Assembly: GCA_021323695.1 (NCBI GenBank)
Contig: JAJPKN010000048.1
Location: 105,100-169,099, forward strand
Length of the DNA stretch: 64,000 nucleotides
Source: Actinomycetota bacterium
GTDB lineage: Bacteria > Actinomycetota > Acidimicrobiia > Acidimicrobiales > Palsa-688
Direction of reading: 5' to 3'
The notes under the pieces were generated by a model. It was given only the letters and a program-made list of their open reading frames with translations. It was not told the DNA's origin and did no database searches. Below are positions 1-8,099 of the stretch, in pieces; position 1 is the first letter of the stretch; every line of letters begins with the position of its first letter. Both the position numbers and the translations under genes were made by a program.

Positions 1-287
1 CGGGGTACCGCGTCTTTCACAAAGCCAGTGAGGAGGTGACCGTAATGAGGTAGCCCGTTGGCAAAAGGAGGGCCATCGTAGAAGACGAACTCGTTACCGT
101 CCCGGGGACGGGACTCAACCGAGGCCTGAAAAGTGCCGTCTTGGGCCCAGTAGCCGAGGACCTCTTGCTCGAGCGCGGGGAAGTCGGGCTTGTCAGGCAC
201 CTGGGGGTAGGGGAGCTCCCGGCCCGCGGGCTCGCCGGGCTCAGGCTGGCGCGTGCGATCGGCCTCAGAGGCAGGCATGGCACTCAT
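1..287 (-). CDS. ileS: Isoleucyl-tRNA synthetase, N-terminal part (cut by window edge)
   Basis: Class I aminoacyl-tRNA synthetase that charges tRNA-Ile in the cytoplasm. Reading leftward from the ATG at 287, the first 95 codons are visible; the rest lies outside the window. The segment [18 protein letters not shown] is the diagnostic IleS start of the Rossmann fold, with HYGH as the HIGH-type ATP motif near residues 82-85. A second ATG in the same frame lies at 278 and could be used instead. IleS and ValRS share this region, but the [12 protein letters not shown] wording is typical of the IleS branch. No upstream partner is in the same operon: the next gene on this strand begins about 290 bp away. 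Confidence 0.93.
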   Translation of the reverse strand, partial: MSAMPASEADRTRQPEPGEPAGRELPYPQVPDKPDFPALEQEVLGYWAQDGTFQASVESRPRDGNEFVFYDGPPFANGLPHYGHLLTGFVKDAVP

Positions 288-380
288 GCTAAGCGACCCA
301 CCCTCCGAGCACGAGCGCCGCTCTCCCCCGGGCCAGCCGGGCCCGAGCGCTCGCCGGGCAGGGCCGGCGGCGGGGGAAGT

Positions 381-408
381 CAGCCGCTGTAGCTAGGAGC
401 TACGGCTG
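381..408. terminator. Stem-loop at the end of the 393-578 gene
   Basis: Inverted repeat CAGCCG..TAGCT-agg-AGCTACGGCTG, with a 3-nt bulge, overlapping the stop codon of the small minus-strand gene. There is no clear T-run, so it may be a factor-dependent or attenuated terminator. It is seen directly in sequence; its function is inferred. Confidence 0.45.
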
Positions 409-578
409 TCGGTGGAGTCGTACTCGTCCTCCCACTCATCGTCTTCCATGGCCAGGCACCATGAGGCATGGTCCTTGCCAGGCTCAGCACCACACTCCGG
501 GCAAGGCTCCGCCACTGTCTCAAGCGCGCGCTTTAAGTTGCGCGCCTCCTCAAAGCGCCGATGCCGTCCCTTTTTCAC
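393..578 (-). CDS. Conserved small protein with a Cys/His zinc-ribbon-like knuckle
   Basis: About 61 residues. The N-terminus is strongly basic (KKGRHRRFEEARNLKR), followed by a CPECG...HASWC pattern that could bind zinc, then an acidic tail. I recall similar short KKGRHRRFEEAR proteins in many actinobacteria, but no function is established. A GTG at 578 is preferred over the GTG at 584 because a GGGAG ribosome-binding site lies five bases before 578. The basic/zinc-knuckle/acidic layout suggests a nucleic-acid or ribosome partner, which is inference. It stands alone between ileS and a divergent small gene. Confidence 0.6.
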   Translation of the reverse strand: MKKGRHRRFEEARNLKRALETVAEPCPECGAEPGKDHASWCLAMEDDEWEDEYDSTDSRSS

Positions 579-758
579 GATCACTCCCGAGTCGACACGT
601 GCGAGTACGAACAGCAGTTTACCGCCGTCCGGGGACCACCTTACAGCAACGGCCGCGGCTTACAGCAGCCGCCTACGCCAGCCTCGGCCGCCGTCACGCC
701 CGCCACTGCGGGCGAAGCACGGTCACCGCCTGTAGGGGCATGGGACCGGGGCCATAGC

Positions 759-1043
759 ATGGGGCCGATGGCAGCCGAGCTCGACGTTGAGGCCATGCTC
801 AACCGCTTCAGGGAAAGGGCCAAGGCGGTGCGCCAGCGGGCCCTGCCCCCTGTCGAGGGGGCCGAGCGCCAGCGCTTCCTCGACCAAGCCCGCACCGACT
901 ACATGGACTACGCGATGATCGGTGACGCCCGCGCCGTGCTCGAAGACGGGGTGCTCACCTTGACCATCGACCTGCGCCCGCCCGGCGCCGGCGGCCGCCC
1001 GGCCGGGACGGGCACGGCCAGCCCCGAGCCGGTGGCCGGCTAG
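759..1043 (+). CDS. Conserved small protein, unknown function
   Basis: About 94 residues from the ATG at 759 (an in-frame ATG at 768 is equally possible). The sequence begins with an amphipathic helix-rich part (DVEAMLNRFRERAKAVRQR), continues LPPVEGAERQRFLDQARTDYMDYAMIGDA, and ends in a short beta-like stretch GVLTLTIDLRP before a low-complexity Gly/Pro tail. This pattern resembles a conserved actinobacterial family of unknown role that I recognise only by its shape. No membrane segment or signal peptide is visible. It is convergent with the RNase D gene, 47 bp away. Confidence 0.7.
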   Translation: MGPMAAELDVEAMLNRFRERAKAVRQRALPPVEGAERQRFLDQARTDYMDYAMIGDARAVLEDGVLTLTIDLRPPGAGGRPAGTGTASPEPVAG

Positions 1044-1090
1044 CAACCCGTCCCAGCCCGACGGCCCAGCCCGAGGACCAGGTTGGCCCC

Positions 1091-2302
1091 CTACTGGGCA
1101 CCGGGGGCCAGCGGCCGGCCTGAGCGCGCCTCCAGCAGGAGCCTCCCCCGGCCATCGAGGGCCAAGGAGGCCTCTCCCCGGGCCAGCCGATCTATGGGCA
1201 CGCCCACCAGCTCGGCTCTCCACCCTCGGCTGAGGCGGGCACCAGGCGAACCTTGCAGGTACTCGACGATGTCGGCCCGGGTCGCCAACAGCGCGGCGTC
1301 CACCCGTTCGTCCCGGGCCAGCTGGGCCACCCAGGCCGCCGCCAAGGCCACCGCCGGCCTCAGCTCCTTGGCCACCTCACCGTCGGGTGGGCACTGCAAC
1401 AGGCCCGGAGGCAGCGCCCTGCCCCGCTCCACAGCCGACATGATCTCGCGGTCCGCGCCATTGCGCAGGTGCCTGGCGTCGAGCCCCCTGGTCTCGCGCA
1501 GGGCGCCCAGGCTGGCGGGGGGGCTGTGGGCGATGGCCAGGAGGGCCAGGTCAGGCAGGACCTGGCGGGGCGGCAAGTCCAAGGACCGAGCTTTGTCTTC
1601 GCGCCAGGCGGCCAGCTCCTGCGCCACTCCCCGGGAAGCGCCCCGCAGCCCTCGGCTGTCGCGGATCTTCCACCAGGCTTGGCGCGCCTCGCCTGGGCCC
1701 AGGGGCTGGGCCAGGACTGCCGCGCACTCCTCCTCTGCCCAGGTGAGCCGGGCGCGGGCCGACAGCTCGGCGGAGAGGGCGTCGGCCAGAGCCATCAGGT
1801 GGGCTACGTCTTCAGCCGCGTAGGACAGCTGGGAGGGGCGCAGGGGCCTCCGGTTCCAGTCGGTGAGCCGGTCGGCTTTGGCCATCCGGTGGCCCAAGAA
1901 GCGCTCGACCAAAGAAGCCAGAGAAGCCGGCCCCAACCCGAGGAAGCCAGCCGCCACCTGCGTGTCCAGCAGCCGTCGGGGCCGCTGGCGGCAGTAGCGG
2001 TCGAGCACCTCCAGGTCCTGGCGGGCAGCATGGGCCACCATCGTGCCTGGCCCGGCCAGCAGCTCGGCCAGAGGGGCCAAGTCCACTGCCAGAGGGTCCA
2101 CCAGCGCCACCTGGGCACTGGCGGCCGAAGAGCCGGACGGGCCAGCTTCCTCCCAGGCCAGCTGGACCAGCGCGGCGCGCGGCCAGTACGTCCTTTCTCG
2201 GTGGAACTCGGTGTCGAGGGCGTAACGGGGGACGCCGCGCAACCGGGCCAGGAGCTGGCGGAGCTCACCGTCGTCCTCGATCACCAGGGGCTCAGCCGGC
2301 AT
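1091..2302 (-). CDS. rnd: Ribonuclease D
   Basis: 3'-5' exoribonuclease that trims tRNA precursors and other structured RNAs. The DEDDy exonuclease set is visible: D30 and E32 in LDTEFHRE, D96 in HAARQDLEVL, and Y161 with D165 in YAAEDVAHL. The second half matches the helical HRDC-type region expected of RNase D (403 residues, normal length). The gene starts at ATG 2302, nine bases after the stop of the flavin-reductase gene on the same strand, so the two are probably co-transcribed. The C-terminal tail is Ala/Arg-rich and loosely conserved. The function assignment is secure; the exact RNA substrates in this organism are unknown. Confidence 0.93.
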   Translation of the reverse strand: MPAEPLVIEDDGELRQLLARLRGVPRYALDTEFHRERTYWPRAALVQLAWEEAGPSGSSAASAQVALVDPLAVDLAPLAELLAGPGTMVAHAARQDLEVLDRYCRQRPRRLLDTQVAAGFLGLGPASLASLVERFLGHRMAKADRLTDWNRRPLRPSQLSYAAEDVAHLMALADALSAELSARARLTWAEEECAAVLAQPLGPGEARQAWWKIRDSRGLRGASRGVAQELAAWREDKARSLDLPPRQVLPDLALLAIAHSPPASLGALRETRGLDARHLRNGADREIMSAVERGRALPPGLLQCPPDGEVAKELRPAVALAAAWVAQLARDERVDAALLATRADIVEYLQGSPGARLSRGWRAELVGVPIDRLARGEASLALDGRGRLLLEARSGRPLAPGAQ

Positions 2303-2311
2303 GGTGCCCCC

Positions 2312-2845
2312 TCAGCCCCCGTAGTTGAGGCGCGTGTCTTCCATCCGCAGCACCGGGGCATCCTCGTCGGGCGCGGCGCAGTCCACCACCTCTCCTATGA
2401 ACAAGGTGTGGTCCCCCCCGGCCACCCGCTGGCGGACCTCGCACTCGAGCCAGGCGGCGGCCCGGCACAGCAGCGGGGCACCGGTGGTACCGGTCCTCAC
2501 CTCGGCACCGCCCAGCATCCCCGGGCCGGGCCCTTCCTGGGCCGGCTTGGTGAAGGCCCGGGCCAAGGCCCTGTCCTCCCGGCGCAAGAAGCACAGGCTG
2601 AAGGCCCCACCCTCGTCCACCAACGTGTGGGTCAGCGCGTCCCTGCGCACGGCAACTGCCACCAACTTGGGCTGCACCGACACCTGCATGGCCAAGCTGT
2701 GGGTCATGAGGTTGCGGCGGCCGCCGCTGGCACTGCCCAGCAGGTAGATGCCGGACGGCATGCGCCACAGCACCCGCCGCCGCAGGCGGTCGTAGCTACC
2801 TGGGTCCTGGCCCTTGGGGATGGGCCCTGTGGGTTGGCCGGCCAC
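2312..2845 (-). CDS. Flavin-reductase-like FMN-binding protein
   Basis: Member of the flavin reductase / FMN-binding split-barrel family, which binds FMN and often reduces it with NAD(P)H or serves a two-component monooxygenase. The family pattern is clear: RRRVLWRMPSGIYLLGS, a NLMTHSLAMQVS core, then FSLCFLRREDR and FIGEVVD. The start is uncertain. GTG 2845 is chosen because it puts about 16 residues before the conserved RRRVLW start; GTGs at 2872 and 2902 would lengthen the overlap with the divergent HIT gene. It lies directly upstream of rnd on the same strand. The physiological partner oxygenase, if any, is not nearby. Confidence 0.82.
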   Translation of the reverse strand: MAGQPTGPIPKGQDPGSYDRLRRRVLWRMPSGIYLLGSASGGRRNLMTHSLAMQVSVQPKLVAVAVRRDALTHTLVDEGGAFSLCFLRREDRALARAFTKPAQEGPGPGMLGGAEVRTGTTGAPLLCRAAAWLECEVRQRVAGGDHTLFIGEVVDCAAPDEDAPVLRMEDTRLNYGG

Positions 2846-3296
2846 GGTCTTCGAGCGTAACCTCGTCGTCACGGAGCCGTGCGTGTTCGACCAGGTGGCC
2901 ACCGGGGCCGTCCAAGCTCACATGGTGCTCGAGGAGGACGCCTTCATCGGCTTCCTCGACCATCGACCGGTGTTCGACGGCCACGTGCTCGTCGTCCCCC
3001 GGGCCCACTACCCACGCCTGGCAGACCTCCCTGAGCCCATGCTCGGTGGCCTCCTGGCTGCCGGACGGCGAGTCGCCACCGCCCAGCGAGCCGTGCTCGG
3101 AGCCGAAGGCACCTTCTTCGCCCTGAACGAGGTGGTCAGCCAGAGCGTCCCCCACGTGCACCTCCACGTGGTCCCCCGCCGCTTTGGCGACGGCCTGCGG
3201 GGCTTCTTGTGGCCGAGGCACCGCTACCCGAGCGAAGAGGCAGCGGCCTCCCTGGCCCACCGCCTGCGGGCCGCTCTCCCGCCGGCAGGTTGCTGA
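2820..3296 (+). CDS. HIT (histidine triad) family protein
   Basis: Nucleotide hydrolase/transferase of the HIT fold. The catalytic triad HVHLHVVPR is present near the C-terminus, and the N-terminal strand-helix pattern (FDGHVLVVPRAHYPRLADLPE) is typical. Such proteins hydrolyse adenosine phosphoramidates or dinucleoside polyphosphates. ATG 2820 is used here, but a GTG at 2883 that starts just before the conserved FDQVATG would remove the overlap with the divergent flavin-reductase gene, so the true start could be there. Length is about 158 residues with the upstream start, slightly long for the family. Confidence 0.88.
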   Translation: MGPVGWPATVFERNLVVTEPCVFDQVATGAVQAHMVLEEDAFIGFLDHRPVFDGHVLVVPRAHYPRLADLPEPMLGGLLAAGRRVATAQRAVLGAEGTFFALNEVVSQSVPHVHLHVVPRRFGDGLRGFLWPRHRYPSEEAAASLAHRLRAALPPAGC

Positions 3297-3308
3297 GGGC
3301 AGCCCGCC

Positions 3309-3354
3309 CCGGAGCGGCCGGGCCGCCGCCGGCAGGGGGGTGCCGGCGCTCCGG
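3309..3354. terminator. GC-rich stem-loop between convergent HIT and cold-shock genes
   Basis: Arms CCGGAGC (3309-3315) and GCTCCGG (3348-3354) enclose further GC-rich pairing. It sits between two convergent genes, so it could stop transcription from both sides. There is no U-tract. Confidence 0.4.
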
Positions 3355-3409
3355 TCCCGGCCTCGCCAGTAGCCCTAGTCGCCAGCTGCGCGTTGCTCGC
3401 TCGTGCTCG

Positions 3410-3628
3410 CTACTCGCCGGTGCGCGTCGCCATGCGCACCACGTTCACCGCTTGCAAGCCCTTGGCGCTCTCTTGGACCTCGAACTCCACGGGCTCGTTC
3501 TCCTCCAAGGTGCGGTAACCCTGCCCTTGGATGGCCTTGTAGTGCACGAAGACGTCTGGGCCTCCCTCTTGCGAGATGAAGCCATAGCCCTTTTCCGGGC
3601 TGAACCACTTCACCGTGCCGGTTGCCAT
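3410..3628 (-). CDS. Cold-shock domain protein
   Basis: A 72-residue CspA-type single-stranded RNA/DNA chaperone. RNP1 (KGYGFI, residues 13-18) and RNP2 (VFVHY, 26-30) are both intact, and the protein is almost the cold-shock domain alone. ATG 3628 is chosen over upstream alternatives because it begins the canonical MATGTVKWF and is preceded by a strong AAAGGAGG about ten bases away. The protein probably acts constitutively or under cold or growth-phase stress; no cold-box was identified. It is transcribed alone, convergent with the HIT gene. Confidence 0.96.
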   Translation of the reverse strand: MATGTVKWFSPEKGYGFISQEGGPDVFVHYKAIQGQGYRTLEENEPVEFEVQESAKGLQAVNVVRMATRTGE

Positions 3629-3871
3629 ACTGCAGCTCCCTCCTTTCTTGGCCAATCACCGGGCCACCTCACTGCTTGCCCGGGGGCCCCGGCCGCAGCC
3701 GGGAGGGAACTGCTCGAACTCCGATGCTGCACCCTCGGTGCGCCAAGGTAGCACGGCCGCCCGCTCCCGCCAAGCAGCCACCCCCGCTTGCGAACGGGCC
3801 AAGCCAGCCGGGCCCCAGCGGCGCACCGGGGCCTTGCCCCTCCCGGCGCGCCACCTGCCTATGCTGCCTGC

Positions 3872-4834
3872 ATGCACTACCGTCGACTTGGTACATCTGG
3901 GCTCCAGGTCAGCTGCCTCGGGTTTGGCTCGTGGGTCACCTTCGGGGAGCAGATCGGGGACAAAGCCGCCACCGACTGCCTTGTTGCTGCCCGGGAAGCA
4001 GGGGTCAACTTCTTCGACAACGCCGAGTCCTACGCCGGCGGGGCATCGGAGCGGGTCATGGGCAGGGCCTTCGCCGAGCTCGGGTGGCCGAGGCACAGCT
4101 TCGTCGTCTCGACAAAGGTTTTCTGGGGCTTGTACGACGAGGTCAACATGCGCAACACCTTGAACCGCAAGTACCTGCTGCAGGCCATCGACGGTAGCCT
4201 CGAGCGCCTGGGCCTGGACTTCGTCGACATCCTGTACTGCCACCGGCCTGACCCGGCCACCCCCATCGAGGAAACAGTGCGGGCGATGAGCGACATCATC
4301 GCTTCGGGCAAGGCCCTCTACTGGGGGACCTCGGAGTGGCCGGCAGCTGACATCCGGGCCGCCTGGGAGGTCGCCGAACGCCACCACCTGCGCAAGCCCG
4401 TCGTCGAGCAACCGCAGTACAACCTGCTCACCCGGGCGCGGGTGGAACGCGAGTACGAACGTACCTACGAGGACTGTGGCATCGGGCTCACGACCTTCAG
4501 CCCACTGGCGGGCGGGTTGCTCAGTGGCAAGTACCTCGACGGCATCCCCGAGGGCAGCCGGGCGGCGCTGCCCAACTACGACTGGCTGAGGACGAACCTG
4601 ACCGACCCGGCCCGCAACGCAAAGGCACGCCAGCTGAAAGAGGTCGCCGATGAGCTCGGGTGCACCATGGCCCAGTTGGCCATCGCCTGGTGCCTGCACA
4701 ACCCCCATGTGTCCAGCGTGATAATGGGGGCGTCGAGCGCCGAGCAGCTACGCTCCAACCTCGGCGCCCTCGACGTCCTGCCCTTGCTCACGGGCCAGGT
4801 GCTGGAGCGCCTGGACGCCATCAGCCCTCCTTGA
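3872..4834 (+). CDS. Aldo/keto reductase (Kv-beta-like group)
   Basis: NADPH-dependent oxidoreductase with a TIM barrel, 320 residues. The catalytic tetrad is complete: D49, Y54 ([10 protein letters not shown]), K82 (VSTKVF) and H124 (YCHRPD). The wording of the N-terminus ([19 protein letters not shown]) and the loop [18 protein letters not shown] match the branch related to voltage-gated potassium channel beta subunits, whose natural substrates in bacteria are mostly unknown aldehydes. ATG 3872 starts the conserved MHYRRLG. It is convergent with argS. Confidence 0.93.
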   Translation: MHYRRLGTSGLQVSCLGFGSWVTFGEQIGDKAATDCLVAAREAGVNFFDNAESYAGGASERVMGRAFAELGWPRHSFVVSTKVFWGLYDEVNMRNTLNRKYLLQAIDGSLERLGLDFVDILYCHRPDPATPIEETVRAMSDIIASGKALYWGTSEWPAADIRAAWEVAERHHLRKPVVEQPQYNLLTRARVEREYERTYEDCGIGLTTFSPLAGGLLSGKYLDGIPEGSRAALPNYDWLRTNLTDPARNAKARQLKEVADELGCTMAQLAIAWCLHNPHVSSVIMGASSAEQLRSNLGALDVLPLLTGQVLERLDAISPP

Positions 4835-4884
4835 GGGCGCCCACCGGGGGCACGCCCGGGCCTGGTGGCACCTGGCCAACCGGC

Positions 4885-6630
4885 TCACATCCGTCTGGGC
4901 GCCTCGATCCCGAGCAGGTCGAGGCCTTTGGCCAGCACACGGCCGCACAGGCCGGACAACGCCAAGCGTGAGGCCCGGGTGGCCTCGTCCGGCGCCCGCA
5001 GGACAGGGCAGTGCTCGTAGAAGTCAGTGAAGGCGCTGGCCAAACCGAACAGGTAGCCGCACAACTTGTGCGGGGCGTAAGCGTCCACGGCGGCGGCCAC
5101 CGCGTCCCCGAAACCCAGCAGCCTCCTGGCCAGCAACCGCTCTTCGGGCTCGGACAGCGGCCCGAAAGCCACCGGTGCACCAGCCATCTCCTGGCCTGCC
5201 CTCTGGAAGATGCTGCACACCCGTGCGTGGGCGTACTGTATGTAGGGACCGGTGTTGCCGTCGAAGGCCAGCATCCGTCCCCAGTCAAAGCGGTAGTCGC
5301 GGGACCGGTCGGTAGAAAGGTCGGCGTACTTCACTGCACCTATCCCGACCGCTCGGGCTACCTCGCCCAGCTCGTCGGCCCCGAGCCGCTCCTGGCCGGG
5401 CGAACGGCCGGCGATGACCGCCGCCGCCCGCTCCACGGCCTCGTCTATGAGGTCGGCCAGCTTTATGGTGCCTCCCTGGCGGGTCTGGAACATCTTGCCG
5501 TCCGGCCCCAAGACGTTCCCGAAGCCGACGTGCACCGCCTCGGTGCCCTCCGGCAGCCACCCGGCCATGCGGGCAACGGCAAAGACCATTCCCAGGTGCT
5601 GTGCCTGTGGCAAGCCCACCACGTAGACGACCAAGCCGGCACCCAGGCGCTCGACCCGGTCGCGCAGGGCAGCCAGGTCAGTGGCGGCGTAGGTGTACCC
5701 GCCGTCCGACTTCTGCACGATGAGGGGGAGGGGTTGGCCGTCCCGCTTGGAGTAACCGGGCGGGAACACGCAACGAGCACCTTCGCTTTCCACCAGTAGC
5801 CCCAGAGCCTCCAGGTCCTCCACCACCTTGGGCAACAGGGGCTCGTAGGACGACTCCCCGACCACGTCGTCACGGGTCAGGCAGGTGCCCAGGCGCCGCA
5901 GCTCCCGGTCGAAATAGGCCACGCTCTGGTCGACCAGGAGCCTCCACAGCCGCAGCGTCTCGGGGTCCTTGGACTGCAACAGGACGACTCGCGCCCGCGC
6001 CCGGTCAGCAAACGCCGGGTCGGAGTCGTAGGCGCTGCGGGCCTGTTGGTAGAACAGCTCCAGGTCACCGACTGCCAGTTCGTGCGCAGCTTTGTCCTCG
6101 CCGATGTCGACAAGGTGCTCGATCAGCATCCCGAACGGCGTACCCCAGTCACCGATGTGGTTCTCGCGTACCACTTGGTGGCCCACGAAACCGAGCAGCC
6201 GGACCAGGCAGTCGCCTATGATCGTCGAGCGCAGGTGGCCGACGTGCATCTGCTTGGCCGCGTTGGGGCTGGCGTAATCCACCACCACCTTGACCGGGCG
6301 CGCCGCCCGTTCGGCGCCCAGCATGTCGTCGGTGGCCATGGCCCCGAGGGCATGGGCCACGAACTGGTCCGAAAGGGTCAGGTTCAAAAACCCAGGCCCG
6401 GCCACCTCAACACTGAGGCACACCTGCTCGAGGCCGTCCGCCCAGGCCTGCCTGGCTATTTCCTCCGCCACTTCGCGGGGCGCCCGGTGCAGCGACCGGG
6501 CCAGCGCCAGCGCCCCGTCCACCTGGAGGTCAGCCCGCTCCGAAGTCCGCACCCCCGGCGACGCCCCGGGCTGCAGCCGGTCGAACACCGGCACCAACAG
6601 CGCGTTGACAATAGCGGTCAAACCAGGCAC
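4885..6630 (-). CDS. argS: Arginyl-tRNA synthetase
   Basis: Charges tRNA-Arg. The class I signature HVGH (129-132) lies in SPNAAKQMHVGHLRS, followed by ENHIGDWGTPFGML; the KMSK-equivalent region appears as the ArgS-style GKMFQTRQGGTIKL. The anticodon-binding helical C-terminus ends with the family-typical LLGIEAPRRM. At 581 residues it is full length. ATG 6630 begins MPGLTAIVNALL. The upstream region is shared with the divergent ABC ATPase gene. No lysA or homoserine genes follow, unlike many actinobacterial argS loci. Confidence 0.97.
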   Translation of the reverse strand: MPGLTAIVNALLVPVFDRLQPGASPGVRTSERADLQVDGALALARSLHRAPREVAEEIARQAWADGLEQVCLSVEVAGPGFLNLTLSDQFVAHALGAMATDDMLGAERAARPVKVVVDYASPNAAKQMHVGHLRSTIIGDCLVRLLGFVGHQVVRENHIGDWGTPFGMLIEHLVDIGEDKAAHELAVGDLELFYQQARSAYDSDPAFADRARARVVLLQSKDPETLRLWRLLVDQSVAYFDRELRRLGTCLTRDDVVGESSYEPLLPKVVEDLEALGLLVESEGARCVFPPGYSKRDGQPLPLIVQKSDGGYTYAATDLAALRDRVERLGAGLVVYVVGLPQAQHLGMVFAVARMAGWLPEGTEAVHVGFGNVLGPDGKMFQTRQGGTIKLADLIDEAVERAAAVIAGRSPGQERLGADELGEVARAVGIGAVKYADLSTDRSRDYRFDWGRMLAFDGNTGPYIQYAHARVCSIFQRAGQEMAGAPVAFGPLSEPEERLLARRLLGFGDAVAAAVDAYAPHKLCGYLFGLASAFTDFYEHCPVLRAPDEATRASRLALSGLCGRVLAKGLDLLGIEAPRRM

Positions 6631-6757
6631 CTGCTCATCCTATGGCCGGCCTCCGCCTCGCCGACGACCGCCGGTGGGCGACGGCAGCGCCCTTGCCCTT
6701 GCGGCCAGCTCCCTTGACGGCGGCCACCGGCCAAGCCTGGCCTATACTCCCGCCATC

Positions 6758-7567
6758 TTGTCCTACCCAGCAGCCTTGCGCATGAGCCGCGCCAGCGTTG
6801 AACGTGGCGGTGCCCCGGTGCTGTGCGACGTCGACTGGGAAGTGCTCCCAGGGCAGCGTTGGGCTGTCCTCGGCCCCAACGGGGCAGGCAAGACCACCTT
6901 GTTGCAGTTGGCTTCGGGTTACCTGCACCCGACCCGAGGCTCGGTGGAGGTACTGGGGCAGCTCCTGGGCCGGGCAGACGTCCGCGCCCTGCGCCAGCGC
7001 ATCGGGGTCGTCTCCGCGGCGGTGGCCCGGATGTTGCTCCCCCGCCTGACGGCCAAGGAGGTCGTAGTCTCCGCTCGTCACGGCGCACTGGAGCCCTGGT
7101 GGCACAGCTACACGGAAGCCGACCGGGCCAGGGCGTCCTGCCTCCTCGCTGACGCCGGCTACGAGGACATCCAGGAGCGGCCCTTCGAGGTCCTCTCCGA
7201 GGGCGAGCGCCAGCAGGTGCTGCTCGCCCGCACCCTCATGGCCGACCCCGAGCTGCTCTTGTTGGACGAGCCTTGCGCCGGCCTGGACGTACCCGGGCGG
7301 GAAAGGCTGCTGGCCCGGCTCACCTCGCTGGCCCAAAGCTCGCCCCACCTGCCCATGGTCATGGTCACCCACCATGTGGAAGAGGTACCGGCCGGCTTCA
7401 CCCACGTGCTCTTGCTCCGCAGGGGCCGAGTGGTGGAGGCCGGGCCTTTGCCAGTGGCCCTGTCTTCGGCCACCATCAGCAAGTGCTTCGGGCTGCCCCT
7501 CGAACTGTCCCGCGCCGGAGAGCGTTGGAGCTGCCAGGCGGCTACCTGGCTAGCGGGGGCTGACTAG
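6758..7567 (+). CDS. ABC transporter-type ATPase, stand-alone
   Basis: Single ABC ATPase domain: Walker A GPNGAGKTT, signature LSEGERQQ, Walker B LLLLDEP and switch His in VTHHVEE. Its wording (DVDWEVLPGQRWAVLGPNGAGKTTLLQLAS) matches iron- or molybdate-type stand-alone ATPases common in actinobacteria, with no adjacent permease, so its job is unknown. An ATG at 6782 is available, but it would remove the first beta strand (ALRMSRASV). TTG 6758 keeps it and lies about ten bases after a TATACT -10-like box (6743-6748), suggesting a near-leaderless message. Its end overlaps the convergent Fur gene by 26 bp. Confidence 0.85.
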   Translation: MSYPAALRMSRASVERGGAPVLCDVDWEVLPGQRWAVLGPNGAGKTTLLQLASGYLHPTRGSVEVLGQLLGRADVRALRQRIGVVSAAVARMLLPRLTAKEVVVSARHGALEPWWHSYTEADRARASCLLADAGYEDIQERPFEVLSEGERQQVLLARTLMADPELLLLDEPCAGLDVPGRERLLARLTSLAQSSPHLPMVMVTHHVEEVPAGFTHVLLLRRGRVVEAGPLPVALSSATISKCFGLPLELSRAGERWSCQAATWLAGAD

Positions 7568-8090
7568 TGGGGGGCCGCCACCGGGCCCCGCCGGCCGCGG
7601 GCCGCCCCGCGCACCCAGCGCATGTCCCGGTCACTGCGAAGTGGCCGATGTCTGCCTGGAAGCCGTAGTTATCTGCCAGTTGGCGCACCAACGGCTCGAA
7701 CAGCTCCCTGTCCACCTCCACCACCCGGCCGCAGCGGCGGCAGGCAAGGTGCTGGTGCGAGCGCTGGGCCACCAGGTGCCACTGAGCCGGGCCATGGCCC
7801 AGGTGCACGTGGTAGGCCACCCCCAGGTCCTCGAGCCGCTCCAGGGCCCGGTACACCGTGCTCTCGTTCACCTCCGGGTACTGGGAACGCACCACGGCGG
7901 CCAGCTCCTCGGCACTTCGGTGGGCCTGCGCCCCAGCCAGGGCGGCGACGATGCAACGCAGTGCCACCGTCGCTCTCCCGCCGGCTTGCCTCACGGCCCG
8001 CACGACGCTGTCGACCACGGCCTCGCCCTCAGCCACGGGGGTACCAGCCACCGGGCTTTGTGGCACCGCCCCGCCCGCAGCCATCACCAC
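7542..8090 (-). CDS. Fur-family metalloregulator (possibly nickel-responsive)
   Basis: Winged-helix Fur-family repressor, about 182 residues. The DNA-binding part has the typical NESTVYRALERLEDLGV recognition helix, and the dimer domain carries two zinc pairs, CRRC and CAGC. It lies nine bases downstream of a nickel/cobalt permease gene on the same strand. A Nur-like nickel sensor is therefore the best guess; Zur or Fur cannot be excluded from sequence. Start options are GTG 8090, GTG 8087 and ATG 8084; 8090 is best placed relative to AAGG. The C-terminal 20 residues are poorly conserved and overlap the convergent ABC gene. Confidence 0.88.
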   Translation of the reverse strand: MVMAAGGAVPQSPVAGTPVAEGEAVVDSVVRAVRQAGGRATVALRCIVAALAGAQAHRSAEELAAVVRSQYPEVNESTVYRALERLEDLGVAYHVHLGHGPAQWHLVAQRSHQHLACRRCGRVVEVDRELFEPLVRQLADNYGFQADIGHFAVTGTCAGCAGRPAAGGARWRPPTSQPPLAR

Positions 8091-8099
8091 GCCACGCCT